A stretch of DNA of 64,000 nt, from contig VFZU01000013.1 of assembly GCA_016870995.1 (NCBI GenBank), positions 1-64,000 of the forward strand, written 5' to 3'. The notes under the pieces were generated by a model that saw nothing but the letters and a program-made list of their open reading frames with translations, searched no databases and was not told where the DNA came from. Positions 25,161 to 33,816 of the stretch are shown piece by piece (within the stretch, counting starts at the first letter, position 1; each line of letters opens with the position of its first letter). Origin of the DNA: Acidobacteriota bacterium. Its GTDB lineage: Bacteria; Acidobacteriota; Terriglobia; Bryobacterales; Bryobacteraceae. The position numbers were made by a program, and so were the translations under genes.

Positions 25161-26405
25161 ATGGAACGGAAGTTATTCGAAAAAGTTCTTCGGCAATTGC
25201 GGGGCGGGCGGCTGACGCTCGTTGAGAACAATCGTCTGAGTGTTTACGGCGAAGAATCTGCCGACGGCCTGGAAGCCATGATCGAGATTCATTCGCCCAG
25301 CTTTTACCGCGCTGCTCTGTTTGGTGGCGAAATTGGGCTGGGCGAAGCCTACATGGATGGCGCGTGGAGTAGCCCGGATTTGACGAGTCTTGTGCGGCTG
25401 GCTGTGCGCAATGTGAGCTTGCTTGACAGCTCGAATGCCCTGTTTAGTTTCGCCAAGCGTGCGCTTGCCCGGCTGGAACATTTGAGCCGGCGGAATACGG
25501 TCGAGAATAGCCGTGCCAACATCGAGGCCCACTACGATCTCTCTAACGAATTCTTCGCATTGTTTCTCGACGAGAGCATGATGTACTCCTCGGCCCTTTG
25601 GGAGCGTGAAGATGACACGCTTGAGCAGGCCCAATGGAACAAACTCGAGCGCATCTGCCGCGTGTTGCGTTTGACGGAAGACGATCATTTGCTGGAAATC
25701 GGCACAGGGTGGGGCGCCTTTGCCATCCACGCGGCCAGCCGCTATGGGTGCCGCATCACGACGACCACCATCAGCCAGCGGCAGTTCGAACTCGCGCAAC
25801 AGCGCGTTCGCAACGCAGGGCTGGAAGACCGCATTACGATTCTTCTTGAAGATTATCGCCACCTGAAGGGTTCTTTCACCAAGGGCGTTTCGATCGAGAT
25901 GTTCGAGGCCGTAGGGCTTGATCATTATGACGACTATTTCAATGCCTTCAACCGGCTCATTCAGCCGGGTGGCACGATTCTTCTGCAGACCATTACGATG
26001 AACGACCGGCAGTTCCCCTCTTATCAAAAGAGTCCGGACTGGATTCAGAAATACATCTTCCCGGGCGGCGAGCTGTCGAGTATTGTCGAGATTCAAAAGA
26101 GCCTGGCGAGGACAGGTCATTACCGCCTGATGGATCTCAGTGACTTCGGGGTTCACTATGCCTGGACGCTGCGCGAGTGGCGTCGGCAATTCCACGAACG
26201 GATTGAGGATGTGAGGCGGCTTGGCTTTGACAAGCGCTTTGAACGCATGTGGGATTATTACCTTGGCTACTGCGAGGGCGCATTTCTTGAGCGCTATATC
26301 GGTGTCGCTCAACTGCTTTTGGTGCATGCCAGTGCGCCTGTTGGAGTGCATGGCGAACCTGTGGCGAAGGTTGGCAGCAGACGTGCAGGTGGCACTCGCC
26401 TCTAA
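25161..26405 (+). CDS. cfa: cyclopropane-fatty-acyl-phospholipid synthase
   Basis: 414 residues, near the usual CFA synthase length. An N-terminal lipid-binding-like region (GLGEAYMDGAWSSPDLTSLVRL) leads into the SAM domain (ANIEAHYDLSNEFFALFLDESMMYSSALW, LLEIGTGWGAFAIHAASRYGCRITTTTISQRQFELA, SIEMFEAVGLDHYDDYF, YIFPGGELSS). It transfers a methylene group from SAM to unsaturated phospholipid chains, or methylates them. Last of three overlapping or closely spaced genes. The extreme C-terminus (HGEPVAKVGSRRAGGTRL) looks non-conserved. Confidence 0.9.
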   Translation: MERKLFEKVLRQLRGGRLTLVENNRLSVYGEESADGLEAMIEIHSPSFYRAALFGGEIGLGEAYMDGAWSSPDLTSLVRLAVRNVSLLDSSNALFSFAKRALARLEHLSRRNTVENSRANIEAHYDLSNEFFALFLDESMMYSSALWEREDDTLEQAQWNKLERICRVLRLTEDDHLLEIGTGWGAFAIHAASRYGCRITTTTISQRQFELAQQRVRNAGLEDRITILLEDYRHLKGSFTKGVSIEMFEAVGLDHYDDYFNAFNRLIQPGGTILLQTITMNDRQFPSYQKSPDWIQKYIFPGGELSSIVEIQKSLARTGHYRLMDLSDFGVHYAWTLREWRRQFHERIEDVRRLGFDKRFERMWDYYLGYCEGAFLERYIGVAQLLLVHASAPVGVHGEPVAKVGSRRAGGTRL

Positions 26406-26416
26406 GGGTGAGTACA

Positions 26417-27577
26417 ATGAAGACGTTACATTCCATGCGAATTCCTGCATTCCTATTGTTGTTGTCGTGTGCCGTTTTTGCGGCAGAAGTGGTTACAGTG
26501 CAACAGATCGTTGCCAAGGTCAACGGTGACATCATCACTACGGCCGATCTGTCGCGCGCCCGCAAACAGATGATCGATGAAATGAAGGCCCGCAAAGTCA
26601 GTGCGGCCGAAATCGATATGACCTTGGCTACCGCCGACAAAAATATTCTGCGGGACAAAATCGACAGTATCCTGCTCGCCAGCAAGGGCAAAGAGCTGAA
26701 CATCAGTGTCGACAGCGAAATCAGCAAGTACATTGCAGACTTGATGGTTCGTACAAAGCTTGCCAACCAGGAAGACCTCGCCAAGATGGTCACCGAACAG
26801 ACTGGCCAGACATTTGAGGACTGGAAGAACGAAATGCGCACCAACATGATCACGCAGCGTGTGGTTCGCCAGGAAGTCGGCGGCAAGATCAACATCAAGA
26901 AGGAAGAAGTCGCCAAGTACTTTGAAGAGCACAAGACGGAGTTCGTCCGCGAAGAGGAAATCTATCTGCGGGAACTGCTTCTGTCGAGCGAAGGCAAGGC
27001 TCCGGCCGAGGTGGCTGGGCTCGAAAAGAAAGCCAAGGACATTGTTGCCCGCTTGAGGAAGAACGAAAAGTTCAGCGTACTCGTGCGTGAATTCAGCGAC
27101 GCCCAATCCCGCAACGAAGAAGGCGATCTTGGCTGGATGAAGAAGGGCATGCTGAATGCGCAAATCGAAGCGATGGTCTTCAAGGGGCAAAAGAATTTCG
27201 TCACCGACCCGATTCAATTGCCGAACGGTTGGTTGATTCTGCGTGTCGAGGACTTCCACCAGGCTGGCCAGGCGCAGCTCGAACAGGTCGAAAACGAGAT
27301 CATGGAAAAGCTGTACATGCCCAAGTTCCAGCCCCAGATGCGTGAGTATCTGACGAAGCTGCGCATGGATGCATTCCTCGAAATCAAGGAAGGCTTCCTT
27401 GATTCTGGTGCGGCCCCCGGCAAGAACACGGCATGGACCGACCCGGCTCAGCTTAAGCCCGAAACGGTTTCCAAAGAAGAAGTCGCCAGCCGTCGCCGAA
27501 TGAAACGCGCCCTCTGGGTGGTGCCAATTCCTGGCACCAAGACCAGCGCCACATCCAAGTCCCAATCCGTAAAATAG
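26417..27577 (+). CDS. SurA/PrsA-type periplasmic peptidyl-prolyl isomerase
   Basis: 386 residues from ATG 26417 (MKTLHSMRIPAFLLLLSCAVFAAEV), preferred over the GTG at 26408. A signal peptide is followed by the SurA_N-like chaperone region (QIVAKVNGDIITTADLSRARKQM) and a parvulin domain around residues 170-285 (REEEIYLRELLLSSEG ... VREFSDAQSRNEEGDLGWMKKGML ... DPIQLPNGWLILRVED). It probably helps outer-membrane protein folding in the periplasm. It follows the CFA synthase gene by 11 bases, which may mean read-through. Confidence 0.87.
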   Translation: MKTLHSMRIPAFLLLLSCAVFAAEVVTVQQIVAKVNGDIITTADLSRARKQMIDEMKARKVSAAEIDMTLATADKNILRDKIDSILLASKGKELNISVDSEISKYIADLMVRTKLANQEDLAKMVTEQTGQTFEDWKNEMRTNMITQRVVRQEVGGKINIKKEEVAKYFEEHKTEFVREEEIYLRELLLSSEGKAPAEVAGLEKKAKDIVARLRKNEKFSVLVREFSDAQSRNEEGDLGWMKKGMLNAQIEAMVFKGQKNFVTDPIQLPNGWLILRVEDFHQAGQAQLEQVENEIMEKLYMPKFQPQMREYLTKLRMDAFLEIKEGFLDSGAAPGKNTAWTDPAQLKPETVSKEEVASRRRMKRALWVVPIPGTKTSATSKSQSVK

Positions 27578-27619
27578 AGAGGTGTGCCTGCTTTCGGGCG
27601 GGCATGCGGTTCCGCGTCC

Positions 27620-28684
27620 ATGAAGAGCCCTTTCGTTAGCGAGTTGCAGGCCAACTCCGATATCACCGCGCTGTTTCTCGTCCAGGCCAAGGACGTACGC
27701 CAGAAGAAATCTGGCGAGCCCTATTTGTCTTTAACTCTCGGCGATCGCAGCGGAGACATTGATGCAAAGATGTGGGACAACGTCGAAGAAGTACTCGACG
27801 GGTTCGAGCGCGACGACTTCGTTAAAGTTCGCGGGCGCGTGCAGATCTTCCAGAACAAGCCCCAGTTGACCGTGCATCGCATCCAGAAGGTGGAAGATCG
27901 CGAAGTGGATCTCGGCGACTTCTTCCCGGTTTCGGCTCGGGGACTCGACACCATGTGGGCCGAGCTTGAGACGCTGATCGAGGGCTTGAGCAATCCGCAT
28001 CTCAAAGCTCTGTTGCAAGCTCTGTTTGCCGATGCCGAAACCGCCAGGAAGTTTCGCATCGCTCCGGCCGCCAAGTCGATCCATCATGCCTGGCTGGGTG
28101 GTTTGCTGGAACACGTGCTGAGCCTGGCTCACCTGGCCCGCCTCACGGCAGCGCATTATCCTGAAGTGGATCTCGACTTGTTACTTACCGGTGTCGTGCT
28201 GCACGATATCGGTAAGATCCACGAACTGAGCTACGACCGCAGCTTCTCCTATTCCACCGAAGGACAGTTGCTCGGCCACATCACCATCGCCATCCGCATG
28301 ATCGACGACAAGGCTCGCACCATCGACGGCTTTCCGCCACGCCTGCGCCTTCTGGTCGAGCATATGATTCTGAGCCATCACGGCGAATTGCTCTACGGGA
28401 GCCCGAAGACACCGATGTTTCTTGAGGCGCTACTTCTGCATCATCTCGACAACCTCGATTCGAAGATGGAAGCGATGCGCCAGCACGTCAAGCGGGATCG
28501 CAGCGTCGCCGGGGAATGGACGGCATTCCTGCCAGCCATGGAAAGGTCGATTCTGAAAAAGGATCGCTTTCTTAACCCGGAGCCGGAGCCCCAAGCGCCT
28601 CCTGCGCCCAAACCCACCCCGCAGCCTTCTGCCAAGCCGTCGGCGTCTCCATTCGCGGACAAACTCAAGCAAGCACTGGTTTAG
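27620..28684 (+). CDS. OB-fold and HD-domain protein, YhaM-like 3'-5' exoribonuclease
   Basis: 354 residues from ATG 27620 (MKSPFVSELQANSDITALFLVQAKD). An N-terminal OB fold (residues about 15-105, SLTLGDRSGDIDAKMWDNVEE ... DDFVKVRGRVQIFQNKPQLTV) and an HD domain (HHAWLGGLLEHVLSLAHLA, TGVVLHDIGKIHEL, EHMILSHHGELLYGSP) match YhaM family nucleases. A proline-rich tail (PEPEPQAPPAPKPTPQPSAKPS) follows. Cytosolic. A small GC hairpin (28685-28698, CCGGG TTGT CCCGG) lies right after the stop. Confidence 0.88.
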   Translation: MKSPFVSELQANSDITALFLVQAKDVRQKKSGEPYLSLTLGDRSGDIDAKMWDNVEEVLDGFERDDFVKVRGRVQIFQNKPQLTVHRIQKVEDREVDLGDFFPVSARGLDTMWAELETLIEGLSNPHLKALLQALFADAETARKFRIAPAAKSIHHAWLGGLLEHVLSLAHLARLTAAHYPEVDLDLLLTGVVLHDIGKIHELSYDRSFSYSTEGQLLGHITIAIRMIDDKARTIDGFPPRLRLLVEHMILSHHGELLYGSPKTPMFLEALLLHHLDNLDSKMEAMRQHVKRDRSVAGEWTAFLPAMERSILKKDRFLNPEPEPQAPPAPKPTPQPSAKPSASPFADKLKQALV

Positions 28685-28768
28685 CCGGGTTGTCCCGGAA
28701 ATCATCAACTTGGCGCTCTTGAAATCATACTTTTCCGTTTGACGCATAGTCCTGAACGGAAAGCAAGA

Positions 28769-28797
28769 TTGTAACAATCAAAAGAAAATCTTATACT
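28769..28797 (+). promoter_or_regulatory. sigma-70-type promoter of the TonB-receptor-like gene
   Basis: TTGTAA (28769-28774), a 17-base spacer, then TATACT (28792-28797), 21 bases before the ATG at 28819. An AAAGGAG ribosome site lies at 28808-28814. This is the clearest promoter in the window and predicts strong expression. Confidence 0.75.
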
Positions 28798-28818
28798 AGT
28801 GCTATTGAAAGGAGTCTT

Positions 28819-31800
28819 ATGAGTTTAAAAAGAAAAGGTTTATTCACCTTTGCTCTTCTCGTTCTGACCTCGCTGATCCCAGTGGCATCAGCACAAACCA
28901 TCACTGGAAGCTTCACCGGCACCATCACCGATCCGTCCGGTTCTGTTCTTCCGAATGCCAAGGTGACCGCAGTCAACACGGGAACTAATATTAGCTACCC
29001 GGCCAAAACCAACGACGCCGGCATTTACAACATTCTCTTTCTTCCGATCGGCGAGTATAAGCTGTCTGCCGAAATCACGGGCTTCAAGAAGGCAAGCCTT
29101 GGGCCGTTCCGCATCGAAGTCAATCAAATCGCTCGTATCGATGTGAAGATGGAAATCGGCGATGTGAGCCAATCTGTCGAGGTGACCGGCGTTGCACCGG
29201 TGCTGCAAACGGAATCCACCCAAACGGGCGCGAGCTTATCCAGCGAAAAGCTGACCTCTCTTCCCCTGAAGAGCCGCAACTTCGTGGCCTTGACGCTGCT
29301 GATTCCTGGTGCTGTCAGCCCCAATCCTGAGGGCATGAACAGCCGCTTCGGTGCGCGTCCCTACGTGAACGGCAACCGTGAGCAGACGAACAACTTCATG
29401 CTCGACGGTGTGGACGTGAACGACTCGATCGACAATCGCGTTGGCTACTCGCCGAACGTCGATGCCCTTGAGGAGGTGAAAGTCATCACCGGCAATGCGG
29501 CCGGCGAATTCGGCAATGCCGGCGGCGCAGCCGTCGTCATGAACCTGAAGAGCGGCACCAATCAGTTCCGTGGCAATGTTTTCGAATTTTTCCGCAACAA
29601 TGTCCTTGATGCCAACGGGTTCTTCCGCAACCGCAGCGCAGCCACGGCTCGCCGCGCCGATCTGCGCCAGAACATCTTTGGTGGCACCTTCGGTGGCCCT
29701 ATCAAGAAGGACAAGCTCTTCTTCTTCGTCGACTACGAAGGCACGAAGACTCGTACTGGCGGTCCGGCCAATGCATCTGTCGCCCCCGCCGCATGGCGCA
29801 ATGGCGACCTGAGCGCCTTCCCCAATACGATCATCGACCCGACGAATGGCCAGCAGTTCCCGAACAAGCAGATTCCGTTGTCCCGGTTTAACCCGGTGGC
29901 TCGCAACCTGTTTGCGAACAACACTCTTTATCCCCTGGCCAACCAGGTTGGTGTCGGCCCCTTGGGCGTCACCAACAATTACGGTTCCAGCAGCCGCAAC
30001 ACCATCAATAACGATCAAGGCGACGTGAAGATTGATTGGCGCCCCAGCGATAAGGATCAAATCTCTGGACGCTACTCGCGCGGATACTACCAGCAGTTCG
30101 GAAGTGCAGCAGCTCTTCCCACCTCGATGACTGGCGGACAGGATGGCCCCACTCAATCCTTCGTTTTGAACTGGAATCGCACCCTCACCCCGTCCATTGT
30201 GAACGAAGCCCGTGTTGCATACTCCCGCATCGGCATCATCGATCGCACTGTGGATTGGTCGGGACAACTTGGTACCGACGGTAACCAGAAGCTCGGCATC
30301 CCTGGCGGACAGGCCATTGCTGGTTTGAGCGCAGTCAATATCGGCGGCGGGCTCACCGGCATCGGTTCGCTCGCAACTCTGTCGAACACTTACGACAACA
30401 AGTTCATTTACTACAACAACCTGACATGGCAGAAGGGCAAGCACCTCCTGAAAATGGGTGGGCAGTTCATGCGGTATCAACAGAACCGCTACTACTCTGG
30501 AAATAACGGCGTGTTGGGCGTCTTCCGCTACAACGGCACCTACTCTGGTCTGGATTTTGCTGACTTCCTGCTGGACGCTCTTGCCTCTAAGGGCCGTGGC
30601 GCCTTGACTGGTGCCTGGGGCCATCGCTCCTGGCGTTCTGCTTTCTTTGTCCAGGACGACTATAAGGTTGCCAGGAACTTCACCCTCAACCTTGGCCTGC
30701 GCTGGGAATACATGCAGCCGATCTATGAAGTTGCTGATCGCCAAGTGAACGTCGATACGTTCGCGGGCAAGCTCGTTAAGCCAGGCGGCGAATTCGGCCG
30801 AGCCCTTTACAAGGGATACCCGTTCCAGTTCATGCCCCGCATCGGCTTCGCCTGGACTCCGGGCATGTTCAGCAACAAGGTTGTGGTTCGCGGTGGTTAC
30901 GCTTACCAGAGCTTCATGGAAGGCACCGGTGCCAACCTTCGTCTGCCTCTGAACCCGCCGTTCTTCGTTGAGTCTGACATCACTTATGACACACGTATTC
31001 CGAGCACGATTCGCAATGGCTTCTCCGATGTCGTTACGACAAACGTGACTCTGGACGGGCCCCGTCCTCCTGGAGTTACCGCTCCTCAGCTCCAAGGCCG
31101 CGCCTGGGATTTGAACCTGCGTCCGCAGACCACTTCCCAGTACAACCTCACGGTCGAATATCAGGTTGATAACTCCACCTCTGTTTCGGCCGGCTACGTT
31201 GCTCAGAAGGGTACACATCTGGTTGCTCCGGTGGAAGCTAATCAGCCATTGCCCGGTACTGGCGCATTCTCAACCTGGGCAAACATCAATGATCGTCGTC
31301 CTCTGCGTAACTCGCTGCCGAACCTCGGCAACATCGCGCGTACGGAATCTTCGGCCACGATGGATTATCACTCGTTGCAAGTCACGGGCCGCCGTCGTCT
31401 GGCTTCGGGCCTCGACTTCGTTGCTGCCTACACCTATGGCAAGACCCTCACCGATAACCTCGGCTACTACGGGTCGGGCTTCACGCAGGGCGAAGGTGCC
31501 TACTGGCAAAACGCTTACGACCGTCGCTCCAATCGCGGCCGTTCGTTCTTCGATATCCGTCACAACTTCACCATCGGTGGTCTCTATCAACTGCCGATGG
31601 GCCGCAACCAGAAGTTCAACTTCGTTGGCAACAAGTTCGCTGAAGCACTGCTCGGTGGCTGGGGGCTGAATTTCAACATGGCTACCCGCACTGGGTTGCC
31701 CGTTACGGTTCGCGCCCAGGACAGCACTAACCAGGCTGTTCGTGGCAACGTCCGCGCTAACTACTATCGGCCATTGACGATCAACGACAGCGCTCGCAAC

Positions 31801-32163
31801 GTTGATAATTACTATGGTCTGCCGACCGATCTCGCCCAGCGCCAGGCATTCTTCTGTCTGACGCCGGGTGCCAACAACGGCACTTGCTCCTATGGCAATC
31901 CAGGCCAAGGCCTCTTCGGGAACGGCGGTATCGGTACTGAACAGGGTCCGGGCTTCTTCAACCTGGACTTCGCCATCGGCAAGCGCTTCAATGTGACCGA
32001 GCGTCAAGTTCTGGAATTCCGCACGGAGTTCTTCAACGCGCTGAATCACGTCTCCTGGGCACCTCCGGGCTTCAATCTCACTAACGTGGGTGCGATCGGC
32101 CAGGTCGGTGGGCAGGTTCAGAATCCTCGCACGATCCAGTTCGGCTTGAAGTATTTCTTCTAA
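28819..32163 (+). CDS. TonB-dependent-receptor-like outer membrane protein with N-terminal carboxypeptidase regulatory domain
   Basis: 1114 residues. A signal peptide (FTFALLVLTSLIPVASAQ) is followed by a CarboxypepD_reg-like domain (about 25-110, GSFTGTITDPSGSVLPNAKVTAVN ... NILFLPIGEYKLSAE). A plug-like segment follows (VEVTGVAPVLQTESTQTGASLSSEKLTSLPLKSRNFVAL ... NNFMLDGVDVNDSIDN). The rest is a long beta-barrel ending in aromatic YFF, as outer-membrane barrels do. This Oar/TonB-like family is greatly expanded in Acidobacteria. The transported ligand is unknown, and no SusD partner is adjacent. Single-gene transcript with its own promoter and terminator. Confidence 0.92.
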   Translation: MSLKRKGLFTFALLVLTSLIPVASAQTITGSFTGTITDPSGSVLPNAKVTAVNTGTNISYPAKTNDAGIYNILFLPIGEYKLSAEITGFKKASLGPFRIEVNQIARIDVKMEIGDVSQSVEVTGVAPVLQTESTQTGASLSSEKLTSLPLKSRNFVALTLLIPGAVSPNPEGMNSRFGARPYVNGNREQTNNFMLDGVDVNDSIDNRVGYSPNVDALEEVKVITGNAAGEFGNAGGAAVVMNLKSGTNQFRGNVFEFFRNNVLDANGFFRNRSAATARRADLRQNIFGGTFGGPIKKDKLFFFVDYEGTKTRTGGPANASVAPAAWRNGDLSAFPNTIIDPTNGQQFPNKQIPLSRFNPVARNLFANNTLYPLANQVGVGPLGVTNNYGSSSRNTINNDQGDVKIDWRPSDKDQISGRYSRGYYQQFGSAAALPTSMTGGQDGPTQSFVLNWNRTLTPSIVNEARVAYSRIGIIDRTVDWSGQLGTDGNQKLGIPGGQAIAGLSAVNIGGGLTGIGSLATLSNTYDNKFIYYNNLTWQKGKHLLKMGGQFMRYQQNRYYSGNNGVLGVFRYNGTYSGLDFADFLLDALASKGRGALTGAWGHRSWRSAFFVQDDYKVARNFTLNLGLRWEYMQPIYEVADRQVNVDTFAGKLVKPGGEFGRALYKGYPFQFMPRIGFAWTPGMFSNKVVVRGGYAYQSFMEGTGANLRLPLNPPFFVESDITYDTRIPSTIRNGFSDVVTTNVTLDGPRPPGVTAPQLQGRAWDLNLRPQTTSQYNLTVEYQVDNSTSVSAGYVAQKGTHLVAPVEANQPLPGTGAFSTWANINDRRPLRNSLPNLGNIARTESSATMDYHSLQVTGRRRLASGLDFVAAYTYGKTLTDNLGYYGSGFTQGEGAYWQNAYDRRSNRGRSFFDIRHNFTIGGLYQLPMGRNQKFNFVGNKFAEALLGGWGLNFNMATRTGLPVTVRAQDSTNQAVRGNVRANYYRPLTINDSARNVDNYYGLPTDLAQRQAFFCLTPGANNGTCSYGNPGQGLFGNGGIGTEQGPGFFNLDFAIGKRFNVTERQVLEFRTEFFNALNHVSWAPPGFNLTNVGAIGQVGGQVQNPRTIQFGLKYFF

Positions 32164-32184
32164 ACTGGCTGGTTCTTAAATCGA

Positions 32185-32220
32185 ATGCCTCCCGTCCTTT
32201 GGGCGGGAGGCATTTTTCTT
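32185..32220 (+). terminator. intrinsic terminator of the receptor gene
   Basis: ATGCCTCCCG, loop TCCTTTGGG, CGGGAGGCAT, then TTTTTCTTTTC: a perfect 10 bp stem with a T-tail, 22 bases after the stop. Confidence 0.92.
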
Positions 32221-32237
32221 TTCAGGTTGAACTTCGG

Positions 32238-32885
32238 TTAGCTCAGGATTCCCCGCGCCTTCAAGTGTTCTCTCAGTCGCGCCTCTCCCACGAACTGCTC
32301 AGCGTCGATCCCATACGCCCTTGCGCCTTCCACATACCGCTCGATGTCGTCGGTAAAGAAACACTCCCCTGGCTCACATTTCGCGTTTGCAACTGCCGCC
32401 GCATAGATCCGGTCATCCGGCTTCATGGCCTTTTCGGCGTACGATAGCGTGTAAGCATCAAAGTGGTTCAAGATCGGATAGCGCTCCCGCAACCAACCGA
32501 AATGCAACTCGTTCGTGTTGGACAAAAGCACCAACCGGTACTTGCGTTTCAACTCTATAATCAGCTCTTCGCTAGTCGCCGTCTCCGGCAGGAAAATCGA
32601 GTTCCACATCTCTCGGAACTGCGCCAAATCACACTTCAAATCAAGTAGTTCCGAAAATCGGTTCAAAAATGCTTCGGTCTCAATCCCGCCGGATTCATAA
32701 ACCGAATAGAGGCCTGAATCTCTGATTCTCTCCGCTACAATTTCTTCTGGCAATCCCGAGTTTGCCGAGAGTGCCTGATAGCCGCGCTGAATCTCGAAGG
32801 GGACCAGAACGTTTCCCAAATCAAAAAGTAATGAACGAATCACCTTTTCATTATCTCCGCTCACCTTGTCCTCGCGTCCGTTCAT
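32238..32885 (-). CDS. HAD-superfamily hydrolase, YihX-like
   Basis: 215 residues. Motif I LLFDLGNVLVPFE carries the nucleophile Asp, with the DLGNV form seen in YihX-type phosphatases. Motif II is VLLSNTNELH, motif III is Lys in EKAMKPDDRIY, and motif IV is CFFTDDIERYVEGARAYGI. A probable cytosolic sugar-phosphate phosphatase; substrate unknown. The first ATG is used, though an inner start before VIRSLLFD is possible. Convergent with the TonB-receptor-like gene. Confidence 0.87.
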   Translation of the reverse strand: MNGREDKVSGDNEKVIRSLLFDLGNVLVPFEIQRGYQALSANSGLPEEIVAERIRDSGLYSVYESGGIETEAFLNRFSELLDLKCDLAQFREMWNSIFLPETATSEELIIELKRKYRLVLLSNTNELHFGWLRERYPILNHFDAYTLSYAEKAMKPDDRIYAAAVANAKCEPGECFFTDDIERYVEGARAYGIDAEQFVGEARLREHLKARGILS

Positions 32886-33048
32886 TTTTTTTGAAATTTT
32901 ATGTCTCTTTTTTTCCGTTTTTGCCGCTTATCCATACGGAGGTTCTTCCTCCAAATAGGTCTGGAGCTGGTGTTGCAAGGGACGAGACAACGCCAACTTC
33001 CAGGCCTGTTCTTTTTCTACGGCTACAGTGAGATGCTAGGAGGATAGA

Positions 33049-33816
33049 ATGACCTCCTTCCTCGATGTGGATCGGCGCGGACGAGTACTTGAAATCACTC
33101 TGAACCGCCAGGACAAACGCAACGCCCTCAATCAAGAGATGTGCGAAGCCCTGGTCGCTCATTGTGAGATCGCCGAGGCTGACGAATCGGTAGGTGCGAT
33201 TTATCTTCGTGCTGTGGGTCAGGTCTTTTGCTCAGGCATGGATCTTGACGAGGCGATGAGCTCGAATGCCGTTGAAGTCACCGCCGTTCATGGCCGTCTT
33301 TTTTCATTAGGCTCCCGCCTCACGAAACCAATCGTCTGCGCCGTGCAGGGGCCTGCCCTTGGGGGTGGTCTTGGCCTGGTCGCCAATGCTCACGTTGCGA
33401 TTGCTTCTCATGGCACCAGCTTCGGGTTGACCGAAATCCGCATCGGGATGTGGCCTTATGCCATTTACCGTTCGATTGAATATGCACTAGGTCCACGCCG
33501 CGCCATGGAGCTCACACTCTCAAGTAAGATCTTCAATACCCCTGAGGCGCTGGCCTGGGGACTGGTGCAGGAAGTAGTGCCACCTTTTGAACTTGAAGAA
33601 CGAGGCGAAGCCATCGCTTACGCTCTTGCCTCTGCCCCGACAGGGACAATCCAGAGAGGGATGCGCTTCGTTCATGAGTCGCGTCATCTGAATGACACTG
33701 ATGCGATGGCGCTGGCGCTGCGCGAACGCGCAGTCAATTTCTCCAGTCTTGATTTTGAAGAAGGCATCAAAGCCTTTCGTGAAAAGCGCCAACCCCGCTG
33801 GCCATTGCACCCTTAA
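33049..33816 (+). CDS. enoyl-CoA hydratase/isomerase family protein
   Basis: 255 residues behind a TAGGAGG site. Crotonase fold: LDVDRRGRVLEITLNRQDKRNALNQEM, GQVFCSGMDLDEAM (first oxyanion-hole segment) and VQGPALGGGLGLVANAHVAIAS (second). The usual glutamates after the second segment appear as FGLTEIRIGMWPYAIY. Likely acts on acyl-CoA in the cytosol; the exact substrate is not evident. The next start codon overlaps its stop (TAATG). Confidence 0.88.
   Translation: MTSFLDVDRRGRVLEITLNRQDKRNALNQEMCEALVAHCEIAEADESVGAIYLRAVGQVFCSGMDLDEAMSSNAVEVTAVHGRLFSLGSRLTKPIVCAVQGPALGGGLGLVANAHVAIASHGTSFGLTEIRIGMWPYAIYRSIEYALGPRRAMELTLSSKIFNTPEALAWGLVQEVVPPFELEERGEAIAYALASAPTGTIQRGMRFVHESRHLNDTDAMALALRERAVNFSSLDFEEGIKAFREKRQPRWPLHP

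Noticed and set aside
25173-26450. 425-residue minus frame opposite the CFA synthase
   Set aside because: Shadow frame; the + strand encodes a complete CFA synthase.
29236-31218. 660-residue minus frame inside the TonB-receptor-like gene
   Set aside because: Antisense shadow of the receptor coding sequence; no recognisable family.
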